From Acanthosepion lycidas (lineage: Eukaryota > Mollusca > Cephalopoda > Sepiida > Sepiidae), in assembly GCA_963932145.1 (NCBI GenBank), contig OZ010587.1, positions 111,335,307 to 111,399,306 of the forward strand: 64,000 bases of DNA, given 5' to 3'. The notes beneath the pieces were generated by a model, which worked only from the letters and a program-made list of their open reading frames with translations, was not told the origin of the DNA and searched no databases. The position numbers and the translations under genes are program-made. Positions 36,071-46,310 of the stretch are shown piece after piece; position 1 is the first letter of the stretch; every line of letters begins with the position of its first letter.

Positions 36071-37900
36071 AAAAAGATACTCTAGATATCAATTTTGGTA
36101 TCATGTTTTATACCCGAATCTGTTCCTGGCTGTAGTTCTATCTTTTTTTAATACACTTTGGGCTGCATGTTAAGTGAGGTGGCAGTAGAATGGTACCAGT
36201 ATTGGTTGTGATACTGATTCTAGTAATCCCTACTGTTTCCCCACTTCTCTTTATCAGTTCAGTGCCTGATTATTGGCAGCATGTGTTCCGAAATCCAACC
36301 ATATCTGAATAATTATTGACGTAAGGTCTCCATATATTTTGGGGCATGAATAGACTCTCCTTGGACAAGGGCAATAGGAATGCACTGTGCCAAGATGAAT
36401 TTTGATAGCACAAAACATTTGTTGCCAGCTGGGCCACTTTTCTGTCCACTGATAGCTTGCCAAAGTAAAATATTTTCAGAATCTCATAAGGTAGTACATT
36501 TCTTTTGAATTGTATTCTTTCTTATTTCCACATTCAGCCAATAAGTTTTTGCAGTTATTGAATAAAATGTATTTTTATCACCTAGAGAATGTCTTGTCCT
36601 TGTCTACAGATTTTTCTTTTTTCTTATATAAATAAATTTCACTTGAACCATTTATTCCACCGAGACTTCTAAAATCTATTGCACAACAACCAAGAAATAT
36701 ATTTTTAAAAATCCGTGGTGTAATAATCAACCAGCAGATGCTAACAGATCTTAAAGCAGAATTAACAGCCATAACAGATTGTCATTTTAAAGCATTTATC
36801 TCTGTACAATATCAACTCTCATGTGGATGTCATTCATGACATCCAAGTCATTCAGAAATGTTAAAACTATCATCTATATACAACTGTGACACTGAGATGG
36901 TGAAGTAGTTAAACATTAATTCTAAGCATGAAAGGAGAAGGGTTAATACAAAATGAAATATAGGCTGAGGGAGAGGGGGAACATGTTTTCCTCAGTGAGA
37001 ATGGGATGTCTGGATTTCTTCTCATCTAAAAGTTTATTTTTCTTATCTATCAAAAGTCTGGCATGCCGACAAAAACAGATTTGGAGAAATGGCTTTATCT
37101 CTTACTTGAGAAATTAGAGAAACATATATTTTTCATTGACGAAAAAGAAAACAGAGAACAAACTCTTTTTCTTGGGGTTAAAATTATGAAAAATCAATCA
37201 TGTTGTACCAAAAAGTGATCTAGTTTGAGTTTTTGCTGAAGATGGTGACTGGCCCAGTGATGGAAAACGAAGAGTCTTTTTGTCGAGAATTTAGATAAAC
37301 AAATATATTTTCATTGACAAAAAACAGATTTGTAAAATAATTTTTTTATCTATCACTCGGAGGATTGAAATGAGAACAAATTTCTCTTAACAGGTTGGAT
37401 GTGCTGTATGATTAAGGCTGCAGTTATGAAAACAAATTCTGTCATAGTTGGTCAGGTTTGTATTTTCACTGGACAGAGATAGCTCCAGGAAAATAGAAAA
37501 CATTTGGAGAATTAAAATTAATGGTGGGAATGGAACTCTGCCCTTCCACCTACACAATTTAAAAATTAGATTTGTTACAAAGACAGTTATGCATGCCCTG
37601 GGGAGTGGGCTGAAGTTGAATACCAAGAAGGAAGGGGAAAAAATTAGCCCTGCCTGTGCAGAGTAGCAGTAAAGGGATGTGAAGTAAAGCAGGTGGGAAT
37701 TAAGGGGAAAACCAATCTCTGTGATTACTCCCAAAGAAGGTGGATAATTTTCCAAATTTGGGAAAAGTTGATTAAGAAAGCAGAAATAGGGAACAAAGAG
37801 AACCTTATATTTGAATTAATGAAAATTAAAGAATCACAAACCGTTTGACCCCATGCCATTTTTGGGGCTGAAATGCATATGAGCAGATGACTTTGGTTTG
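34610..37900. other. Non-coding stretch with small unclassified frames
   Basis: Contains the PLE-like repeat at 35880. A 69-codon minus frame at 36254-36463 and a diverged duplication (GAGAAATTAGAGAAACATAT at 37108, GAGAATTTAGATAAACAAAT at 37283) were seen. No host exon supported. Confidence 0.4.
35880..36045 (+). repeat. PLE-like terminal repeat with hammerhead-like core, single
   Basis: CTGAAGA at 35893, a short hairpin and GAAAC ending at 35918. Further on, TCTATCCCTGATATTGAGTA, the complement of the GTGCTCAATATC...GATAGAGC box that recurs in this window. It ends at (TG)n/(TA)n. Confidence 0.5.
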
Positions 37901-37904
37901 GTTT

Positions 37905-38375
37905 GTTTTACGGCATATCAACCTCAATGGGTTATTTAATGCCGACAAAATATTTATTCCTGGTAATAGGTTTTTCTTCAAAAATCTATTTCTGGGAATA
38001 TTTTTCCTTGAAGAAATGTATAGCTGGTCATGTTTTTTTCAAAAAATGTATGGTTGTTTGTATTGCTGGTAATTTGTTTTTTTGTTTTTTTGTTTTTTTT
38101 TTTTTTTAAGTATTGCTGATAATAAATTTTCCTTCAAAAATTATTGCTGGTAATAATTTTTTTTATTACAAAATATTTCTGGTATTAAATCCTATTTTCA
38201 TACAATTTTGGGTGTTAACAATTTGCCCATAGCTGGGACCCTAACAAGTGCTACCACCCTGGGTCAGGGTGGACCTGGGAACACCAGCAATTAAGAGGTG
38301 GTTCCATGCTCCTCAAAACCTCCTGATCAGAGGCCTTGCTGTTGGATGTAGTTTATCATCATACTCAGGATGGAG
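37905..38375 (-). repeat. Dispersed repeat C, copy 3, reverse
   Basis: The minus strand shows the tail first (38375 side head, 37905 side tail): GATCAGGAGGTTTTGAGG, AATTGCTGGTGTTCCCAGG, then several ACCAGCAATA-type units and TTAAATAACCCATTGAGGTT. A 71-codon frame here is only this repeat read backwards. Confidence 0.7.
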
Positions 38376-38664
38376 ATGACTTTGGGGAGATCAATGGCTG
38401 CCAGCCAGAATTCCTGATTCCAAGACGATGAACCCAGCCTTCCAGAAATTTAAACAAAGCCCAGTGTCACAAGAGAGATTGATGTGGGAAGGGTTAATAT
38501 TTGTTGTATCAAGAGTTATGTAAAAAAATTGAAGAGTAACCCTATGAATCTCCTGTTTTATTTATTTTTGTTGTGAAGATATGTTTTCCTGAGTATAGCA
38601 CACACCATGCATTGACCGGTGATGCAAGACTATGATAACATTTGATCTTCTACTGAGATCAAGA

Positions 38665-39095
38665 ATACAACGTGGGCAGCAACCAACAACCAGCTTGGAC
38701 CAGCGTCACCTTTGACCAGCAATCACTTTCTCAGCTCAATGATTAAAAATGGCATCAAGTGAATGAATCCTTTAGATATTGAAGGAGACAATCCTTCACC
38801 AGATCCTGCATACTGATGCTACAAAATCATAAAGGACTTTACCAAGTAACAAAAACCACATTACTTGAAGACTTCCAACAGCTGCAACAACTAAAATGGA
38901 TAACACCTGTAACTTGAAGGAAAAATAATTATATAATCAATATGTTGACATTCCACACTACCAAAAACAAAAGATTTGGAAGGAAACTGATAAATATTAG
39001 AAAGTACAATAAAAGTTAACTTTCATCTAATTTAATTTCCCGAAAACCATTTTAAGACAAAGATTTTATAAATTTCAATTGATGGTAATGCCTGT
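38665..39095 (+). repeat. Unclassified 400-bp repeat D, copy 1
   Basis: CTTTCTCAGCTCAATGATTA, ATTACTTGAAGACTTCCAAC, AAAATGGATAACACCTGTAA and TTGACATTCCACACTACC align in order with the copy at 45930. Not recognised. A related start (AAGAACACAACATGGGCAG) is at 21550. Confidence 0.55.
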
Positions 39096-39197
39096 TTGTT
39101 CAATGAATGCCAAATGTTTATTTATGTCTTCATTTTGTCACTGCAATGCAAATTGAACAGCAGTTCCCAAGTGTACCAACACCTCCATCTCAAATAT

Positions 39198-39229
<32 letters not shown>

Positions 39230-39374
39230 TCAAACATATATAAGAGATAATGAATATCTATTATGTTTGATCATGTGCTGTTCTAAACTTCATATGGTTG
39301 CTTTAATTTCAGGAGAAAATAAAGACAAAAATTATCTAACATTTGAATATTTTTTTATTATGCTGTTCCTTAAT

Positions 39375-39401
39375 CTTTCGGCTCACATGAGCCATCATCA
39401 G
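39375..39401 (-). ncRNA. Hammerhead-like core motif
   Basis: The minus strand reads CTGATGA, one U, a 5-bp stem GGCTC / GAGCC closed over ATGT, then GAAAG. This is the invariant CUGANGA and GAAA arrangement of hammerhead ribozymes with one extra base after the first box. It lies beside (TA)n tracts. Stems I and III were not established here, so activity is unknown. Confidence 0.4.
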
Positions 39402-39465
39402 AGTTATATATTATTATATATTCATCATCAAAGATGATATTCTGTTATGTTGACAGAGAAGATTG

Positions 39466-39470
<5 letters not shown>

Positions 39471-39504
<34 letters not shown>
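39471..39504. repeat. (TA)n microsatellite
   Basis: TA units close to the hammerhead-like motif at 39375-39401. Confidence 0.95.
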
Positions 39505-39505
<1 letters not shown>

Positions 39506-39935
39506 CACACGCAGTTTAAGATTGTCATTGTATGGCAGCATTCATTTCATGCAGGGACCAAGGATAAAAGCTGTCCCTCAAGTGCTTTGTTAATAGATCT
39601 ATAATGTCAACAGATCAAACGAGTGGTACCTGAGATGTGTGCTGCCTTTCATTATGTTTTCTGTTTTATTGTAGCAGCGAGAATTAGCAATGTCCTTCAA
39701 GGAGGGCAACATCAGTAACCATCTGGAGGGCCCCGCCTGTCTGCTGATGAGAAGCTTGCATACCAAATGGCATTACTGTTATTGAGCAATAATCAGAAAA
39801 TTAAACTGATTTTGAAATGACTTCTAAAAGTTTGGAGATTAAATTTTCCATTGTTTAGTTAAAAAAAAAAAATGTAAAATGGTTAAATTATAATATTTTT
39901 ACTTAATTTTTTTTAATTCTTTTTGTCTTTAACAG

Positions 39936-40018
39936 AAGAAATTGAGGAAAATAAATCTTCATCAGCTGAGATGAAGAAACTTGTAAAATCCTTGGAAAAA
40001 GAAATTTCCCAGTTCAAG
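39936..40018 (+). CDS. Internal exon, coiled-coil-like segment
   Basis: A pyrimidine tract ending in AACAG precedes it and a GTATTT donor follows. The exon enters with two bases completing a codon and ends in phase 0. It encodes 27 residues beginning EIEENKSSSAEMKKL and ending KEISQFK, with hydrophobic residues spaced as in a short coiled coil. It joins in frame to the next exon (QKKEEYFQ...), continuing the charged helix. It is the most upstream exon of the gene that I can defend; at least one exon must precede it because of its phase. Repeats surround it on both sides. Confidence 0.75.
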
Positions 40019-40608
40019 GTATTTATATTTAAATTTTTCTTTCTTTCATGCTGTTAAACTATTTGTAAATGTAAACGGACAAACACACTGCCACGCCTTG
40101 GATTTTGAAGCAGCATTAAACTTGAATTTAATATTTAAACTTAATTGTGGTAGGTTTGAATGCCTAAAATCTTAAAAACAAAATAAACTTTCATTTAATT
40201 AAGTCACTGTAACATATTTGGTCATCGGGCAAACTTGTCACAGCTGACCAAGCCTGGTCCATACTACCCATCCGAGCCTGGGGAGCCTGATTGGGTTCCT
40301 GGTGCAATGCTTTGTGACCCTCACTATCTTATAAACATTTGCCTTTTTTTTCTTAACTCCATTTATATACATTACAAATGAAACTAAGGACAACTGATTT
40401 TTAAAGGATGAAAAATGTTTGCAAATTTTTATGTTATTCTATGGTCTTTTTTTTTGTTCAAATCTGTGAATTTGTTTTGCTCATGCTAAGCCTAAAAAAA
40501 CACTATAAAATTCACTATTTTTCATTCATAATGTTTGAATGTGTTAAACTGATGTTAAAAATTGCTGCAAAACATTATTGCTTTATTTAAGATAGAATGA
40601 TCTACAGT

Positions 40609-40981
40609 GTGTCCAGTAAAAAAGCGGAAAATTTATCACTGTTTCCTCTTTCAGGAATAATTGACTTTGAATAACCTTTTTCAATATTTGTGACCTTGAA
40701 TAATCATTTGACTCTTGTGTAATTACTTAACTCTGATTGGTTAATTGCTGCTCGACTTTGTGACTCGTCATTTAAAGGTTATTTGCAGACAACTTTGGTC
40801 TTTCATTCTGCCCTTCTCATATGACTAAACAACTTGCTGATTTTGAGCCTCAAGTTATCATATTCTTCAAAGAATGACATCCGACGTGGGGATTGATAAA
40901 ATGTGCAGAAGTTCTTCATGAATTTTTCAGTCACTCAGTTGTCGCATGGCTTTCTGAATTTACCGCTTTTTTACTGGGCAC
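40609..40981. mobile_element. Non-autonomous DNA transposon with 19-bp TIRs
   Basis: Left end GTGTCCAGTAAAAAAGCGG and right end CCGCTTTTTTACTGGGCAC are complementary with one mismatch. 373 bp, in the first readable intron of the host gene. No target duplication was recognised with confidence and the superfamily is not assigned. Confidence 0.65.
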
Positions 40982-41454
40982 CATGGATTATGACAAGTCT
41001 TTAATTTGTATTTAGATACATTGTATTTATTTTAAATTTTTCTATTTGAATTGTTCAGCTATATTGCATACAATAGATTATTGTACATAATTAGTTTACA
41101 GTAAAGTTTGAATTTTATGTAAATACTACCTTATGCGAATTGAGATATAATTTAATAGATACATTGGGGGCTGTATCATAGATTGGGAGTTGATGAAACC
41201 CTTGCACTGGCTCTACAGCTGACATCATTTCTGCTAAAAGAGGAGAAGCAATACGTGTATAAGTGGAGAAATATGGAATAAACCATCCACTTTTTATCAT
41301 CTCTGGGCCATCATAACTTACGAGGTTGTAAGCAATTTGGTCAGATTGTGACAAGAACGTCTTATTTCTTGTTTGTTCTCCAATTTTTTTCCCTGCTCTC
41401 ATATTATTTCAGATGATAAAATTGATAAAACAAAAAATATAAACACCATATTAA

Positions 41455-42287
41455 CCTTTACCACACTGCAAGCGACAATTGTTACCATAGAATTCTCTCC
41501 CTTTGCTGCTCTAGGCACATTTTGTCACTCTGAGACTGTTGCTATAAATAAACATTTGTAAACAGTTATTTCTGGTATTTTAAGCTGGAAATCACCTACT
41601 ATTGCTTAGGAACAAGGTTAAATTTCCGTTTTCCAACACCAATTTTGAAGTTTTCTAGACCCTACACAAGGTGTAACACCGGCTAAACCATGTTAATTTT
41701 TTGTGGTTTTTTTTTTTTGTAAACAATATCCAGCAACGCCCTTTTTCAGGAGTTTTTCTTTGATTAGGACTCTGATGATGATTTTGAAGGCTTTACTCGA
41801 GTCAATTTTGATGGGGAAGTGGTCAAAGATGATAGCCACACAAGTGATGTGGGGGAAAGCAATGATGACTGCTAGTGGCTACTATTCATGCCTGACTAAT
41901 TTTATGGAAGCTACTGGTGACCATCGATATACCTGATAGCCTTTCTGAAGGTAATTTTTTTGTATACTTATAAACGACGAAATAATAACTTTATTCGTCA
42001 ACGAGACAAAGAAATATGAGCCAAGTGAAAGAAATAGCAAACAAGTGCTGGTGTTTTCTTATATGTGTTTCAATTTTATTTGTTTTCAACATCAAAACAT
42101 CCATGCAAAACTTAATGCATTACATAATGTATTTGATCAAAATATTACTCATACATTCTTTTATTAGTGTACAAAAATTGGAATTTATATGCACAAAACA
42201 AAGTTATAACAATTTTAAAACAGTAGGTGTTCATGTTTTTGGACCCTTAAAAAAATGCAGTTGCGATGGAAATTACTGTGGTAAAGG
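41455..42287. mobile_element. Non-autonomous piggyBac element with TTAA duplication
   Basis: TTAA occurs exactly at both edges (41451-41454 and 42288-42291). Termini are CCTTTACCACA and its complement TGTGGTAAAGG, and a second inverted pair lies just inside (GCAAGCGACA / TGCAGTTGCGA region). Inside, near 41769-41830, a short frame reads DSDDDFEGFTRVNFDGE, like the acidic N-terminal start of piggyBac transposases; the catalytic domain is absent. This is a deletion derivative of about 833 bp sitting in an intron of the host gene. Confidence 0.85.
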
Positions 42288-42354
42288 TTAATAAACTGAA
42301 TTTCATTACTGATTCATAATTAATTCCTTATTAATTGATTACTACAACATTTTT

Positions 42355-42450
42355 CTTATTGACTTATTGACATTATTCGGATTGTTATCCTCATCTTCAT
42401 TGCCATATTCACACCATTTCGGCCATTGTATGCTGCGGCTTTCCTCAGGT
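42355..42450 (-). mobile_element. SINE family B body, reverse
   Basis: On the minus strand: CACCTGAGGAAAGCCGC (42448 leftward), then GGCCGAAATGGTGTGAATAT, then GATGAGGATAACAATCC. Faces the forward copy that starts near 42500. Confidence 0.65.
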
Positions 42451-42499
42451 GATTGGAATTTCATACCAAACCCTTTATACCTCTGAGTTATTTCCCTTT

Positions 42500-42718
42500 A
42501 CCTCAACTCTCTCGGAAGAGGCATGGCATGTGGAACTAGAACAATCTACCCCAGTAGATGAAAATAAAGGGTTTGGTTTGAAATTCCAATCAACTGAAGA
42601 AGGCCAGGGCGTACAATGGTCAAAACGTTGTGAATATGACAATGAAGGTGAGAATAACAGTCGGAATAATGTAAATAATGCAAGTAATCATGATACCTAA
42701 TCTCAGAGATATAGATGG
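42500..42718 (+). mobile_element. SINE family B copy
   Basis: GGCATGTGGAACTAGAACAAT, CCCCAGTAGATGAAAATAAAG, core CTGAAGA at 42594, then GTACAATGGTCAAAACG, and ATACCTAATCTCAGAGATAT at the end. With the reverse copy at 42355 it forms an intronic inverted pair. Confidence 0.7.
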
Positions 42719-43028
42719 GCGTCTAAACATTTACTAATAAAATGTGTTTTTCTCAATCAGTTTAAGAAATTTAGAAATTGTGTATTGATTGACAGTTGGA
42801 AAAAAAGCTTTCTTTGTCTGCCCCCTTTTTTTTTTCTTTGAAAACTTGTGCTGCCAACATGGAGAGGAGGACCTTTAGTTCTCTGCTCTAACCACTGACC
42901 TGTACCTGCTTAGACACTTTTTCTCAATATTGGGAACAGTTTCAAACATACATTGATCATCTATCATTGGGAAATCAATATAATAGCTGATATTGATGAT
43001 TAATGATTGTTTTTTGTTTTTTCCCCAG

Positions 43029-43068
43029 CAAAAGAAGGAAGAGTACTTCCAGATTTTGCTAGACAAAG
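43029..43068 (+). CDS. Internal mini-exon, continues charged helix
   Basis: Forty bases with a strong TTTTTTCCCCAG acceptor and a consensus GTAAGT donor. It encodes QKKEEYFQILLDK plus one base, phase 0 in and phase 1 out. The heptad-like spacing of F, I and L extends the helix of the previous exon. The upstream intron (40019-43028) contains a TIR element, a piggyBac derivative and inverted SINE copies. Confidence 0.75.
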
Positions 43069-43244
43069 GTAAGTCCCTGTTTTTTTTTTGTTTTTTTTTT
43101 TATTTTGCTTTTCAATTTTCTTTTATATAATGTTATTTTTTTTTTTAAATTAAGAAATATTTTTTTTTGTTTTCCTGTTAGAATAATTTATTGATATCAT
43201 CTAAAAACAAGCAAACAGCAGTATTTAAGTAATTAAGTAGTTGC

Positions 43245-43425
43245 ATTGGTTATGCTGGGAAATGTAGGAATCTGTCACTTCTCTGCCCAGCTATGGATTA
43301 AAGAGTGGGACTTCTGTCTGGAAAAATCATTGTTATTCTAAAAAAATCTATTATTAAAATATTCTGTAAAAAAAATAAATTTTGACTTTAAATAACCTAT
43401 AAGGAGTTGATGTCATAGAAAGCCG
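43245..43425 (+). mobile_element. SINE family A 3' fragment
   Basis: GCCCAGCTATGGATTAAAGAG, GGACTTCTGTCTGGAAAAATC and the tail GACTTTAAATAACCTATAAG identify it. It sits in the intron after the mini-exon 43029-43068. Confidence 0.7.
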
Positions 43426-44188
43426 ATCATTCTCCATAAGTAATCTCCATTTTTTCTTATGTGTATGCTTAACACTATTGTCACATAGAAGAAAGGATTT
43501 TGTTTTTTTGAATTCTTAGAAGCAGAGACATCTAGAGAAAGTTAACAAAGAAATGAAAAACAATGACTTTCTACTAATCTCGTCCACTTACTAAGTTATT
43601 CTTTACTTATTGATCTCTAGTAATGCCTTCTGTTACCATGACAACAGAATGTTTCATTACTAATAAGGTTGATCAGATTGTGTGACTGATAAATATATAC
43701 AGTGACACTGTTTGATATTCTATAATAGATTTGCTAATGGAGCAAGCTAAAACTATTATTTTAAAATGTTTTTTTTATTTAATCCAGAATTAAATTAATT
43801 ACTTAAGAATTAACAGTTAATCTAATTTGAGTATACTTTTGAACATTTGCTGAATAGTTATCAAAAAAATCTTTTCATTTTGGTTTTCTAAGTGCTACAA
43901 GCATGTCAAAAAAGGCTAGAAAATATGTTCACAACAATAAAGATGAAGATACTAGTTTGCACAATCGACAGAATAAGGGCAAGACTTTTATTTTGGAAAG
44001 GCAGTTAATGATTTTCATTTTTATTTAATTTTTCACACTAGTTTTATTGTCTTTAATTTATTCTATTATTTTAATTATTGCATATTTTTCGATTCTGATT
44101 TCTTTTTATCTTCATTAATTTACACACAAAGATTCTAATGAATTAGTTTTCATCTTTTCTCAGATGTGTTGAAGATGTTTAATGTTTG

Positions 44189-44225
<37 letters not shown>

Positions 44226-44365
44226 GCATACACTCACACAAAAACTCCATTTTATATATATATATATATTTAAGTTATGAAGAACTTGGTAATCCGTATG
44301 GGTAATCCCAAGGAGGATGAAATCCTGAGAGCTCAATATAAATCCAGAGCTAATATTTAAAAGAA

Positions 44366-44557
44366 AAACAGACCACTTTATGGTACCATTATAATAATTT
44401 ATTTCACCAGAGTCCTTTTAAAGGACGCCGGATCATCAGATAACACTTCCAAAAATGAATTCATTTTTGGAAGTGCTATCTGATGATCCAGCGTCCTTTA
44501 AAGAGGACTCTGGTGAAATAAATTATTATAATGGTACCTTAAAGTGGTCTGTATTTG

Positions 44558-44562
<5 letters not shown>
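44366..44562. repeat. Palindrome with paired hammerhead-like cores
   Basis: Two ~95-bp arms meet near 44457 (AATGAATTCATTTTTGG centre). The forward arm has CTGATGA at 44480, a CCAG...CTGG stem and TGAAA ending 44518; the reverse arm has the same at 44439-44402. The outer ends read AAACAGACCACTTTATGGTA and its complement. (TA)n starts at the right edge. This resembles two PLE terminal repeats in inverted orientation. Confidence 0.65.

Positions 44563-44622
<60 letters not shown>
44563..44622. repeat. (TA)n microsatellite
   Basis: About 29 TA units then CA units, directly after the palindrome at 44366. Confidence 0.95.
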
Positions 44623-44630
<8 letters not shown>

Positions 44631-44639
44631 CCTTGAGTG

Positions 44640-44955
44640 CTTAGCCTTGGAGCGGGTAGAATGGAAATCAACATGTTTTAGTGGACTTAGCAATTTTCAA
44701 TCTGCTTGCCTGAATCATCTTCAAGAAGTGAGAGCAAGATCTAAAAGGTCAGCCAACCTAACAGGGATTACATCTCACAATCGCCCGCATTGAGATGGTT
44801 GTCGCCACCAGGGGCGGTTACATTTAAAAATAATGTAGTATGTAACTCTAACTGTTGCTAAATAAACTGTCGGGTCTCTGCATATACAACTTTTGGTTTT
44901 ATTTCCTATTTCGTTTTCTTTTTGTCAAGTGTTGGATTTTGCTGCAACACCCTCT
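44640..44955 (+). mobile_element. Possible LTR-element 3' remnant (solo)
   Basis: A stretch with CACCAGGGGCGG, then TGTTGCTAAATAAACTGTCG with a polyadenylation-like AATAAA, ending GCTGCAACA, has the look of an LTR end preceded by a few codons. No partner LTR or internal region is present. A weak fossil call only. Confidence 0.2.
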
Positions 44956-44959
44956 ACTT

Positions 44960-45095
44960 AGTGAGCTTGATTAAATGGATGGCAAGACAGAATTTAGGAA
45001 AAATAACAGAAAGTTTATTAATAGCTGCAGTGGTGAGCAAGTTGTGGGGGAGCCATGATCGTCTACATCCTGAGGGGACATGGCACTTAAAGAAG
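44960..45095 (+). mobile_element. LINE ORF end, forward piece
   Basis: Reads IKWMARQNLGKITESLLIAA then WGSHDRLHPEGTWHLKK, resembling the last ~40 residues of endonuclease-RT LINEs. Its 3' segment matches the LINE-like tails of SINE copies at 7605 and 10839. Confidence 0.5.
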
Positions 45096-45139
45096 GTAGA
45101 AGCTCCTCCCTTCCCCACCACCAATCCGCTATCGATTCG

Positions 45140-45600
45140 CACAAGACAAGTGGCCTTCCCTGTCTCTCTTACCCTCAATATGCCCTGTGATGGTTAAGTT
45201 TATGAAACCCTCCTTCCTGATGTGTCCATAGAATTTCAGCTGTCTTGGACATTCTGAGTATAAATGTTCCTTTTTAAGACTTCCTCGTTACTCATTTGCT
45301 ATGTGTGTTGTGAGGTTGTCCAGCATTCACAGCCATATAAGAGGATGGACTTCACTTAGCAATCCAGCACATTTTTCTTTGTTTCTAATGAAATTTTTCC
45401 GTTTTTCAGAAATTTGCTTAGGTTTTGGAATGTTTCTTTCATTTGTCCAATGCATGTTCAGATTTCAGTGCCCTATTTTCTATCCTCTGTTAAAAAGCTT
45501 TTCAGATATTTAAATTTCTGTACTTCGAGTTGTCGTTTGGATCTTTGGCTTTTCTACTTACCGACGACCATAAAACTGTTTTATTGCTATGGCTTACTTT
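45140..45600 (-). mobile_element. LINE RT C-terminal region, reverse piece
   Basis: The minus strand reads ILLYGCECWTTSQ (45343 leftward) and, further along, QLKFYGHIRKEGFINLTITG then EGKRDRE: the familiar region before the ORF end of endonuclease-RT LINEs. It faces the forward piece at 44960, so the two parts of one LINE type meet in inverted order. Confidence 0.6.
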
Positions 45601-45744
45601 AATACGTTCATAATTTTGTCAATGTTTATTTTTAATGTTTCAATAAAAACAAGTAAACTTGAGACATCATTCATGTTTTGTTATTTGTTTGAAATTAATG
45701 TGTTGTTCATGGATTTTATGTTGAGTTCTTTTGTATAAATGCAG

Positions 45745-45825
45745 GTTTACTACCAAAGAAAGAACAGAAAGCAGAAAACAGAAAAAGAATGGCTGAACTT
45801 GACAATGCTGTAGATTTTCCATCAG
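45745..45825 (+). CDS. Internal exon, basic then acidic linker
   Basis: The acceptor is TATAAATGCAG and the donor GTAAAA. With the carried G it encodes GLLPKKEQKAENRKRMAEL and then DNAVDFPS, phase 1 in and phase 1 out. The KKEQKAENRKR cluster is basic, the rest acidic. Both neighbouring introns are repeat-rich (hammerhead-like palindrome and LINE pieces upstream, an unclassified 400-bp repeat downstream). Confidence 0.8.
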
Positions 45826-45929
45826 GTAAAAGAAAAGATTTATTTCAGGGCGTTTTTTTTATCATTTACTTTTTGAAAAAGTCATTGGGTGTCATGCATG
45901 GCACCAAACTTGCTCAGATATAACCTTCA

Positions 45930-46310
45930 GCTCTATACAGTCGTTTTCTCAGATCAATGCCTAAAAATGGCGTTAAGTGAATGAAAACTAGGTCTTAGCA
46001 GGGGACCATTCTTCTCCAAGCCTTCTTGACTGGCATTACAAAATCAAAAAAAAATGTACTAAATAACCAAAATCAAATCACTTGAAGACTTTCAACAAAG
46101 GCTAAAATGGATAGCACATGTAACTTGAAGAGAAAATAATCACATAATCAAGTTGTTTACGTTCCACACTACTTCAAACAAAAGGCTAGGAAGGAAACCT
46201 TCATCAATCCTGGAAAGTTAACAGGTACAATAAGTTTATGAACTGAACAATTATTTTAAAAGAAAGATTTTTATAAATTTCAACTGAAAGTAACACTAGC
46301 CCTGCCAAAT
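45930..46310 (+). repeat. Unclassified 400-bp repeat D, copy 2
   Basis: GTTTTCTCAGATCAATGCCT, ATCACTTGAAGACTTTCAAC, AAAATGGATAGCACATGTAA, TTTACGTTCCACACTAC: same order as copy 1. It lies in the intron after exon 45745-45825. Confidence 0.55.

Noticed and set aside
37903-38109. Frame MFYGISTSMGYLMPTKYLFL
   Set aside because: Reverse reading of repeat C and its internal units.
39680-39720. Possible exon after TTTTATTGTAG (CAGCGAGAATTAGCAATG...)
   Set aside because: No GT donor at the end of the open stretch and no fit to the phase of exon 39936.
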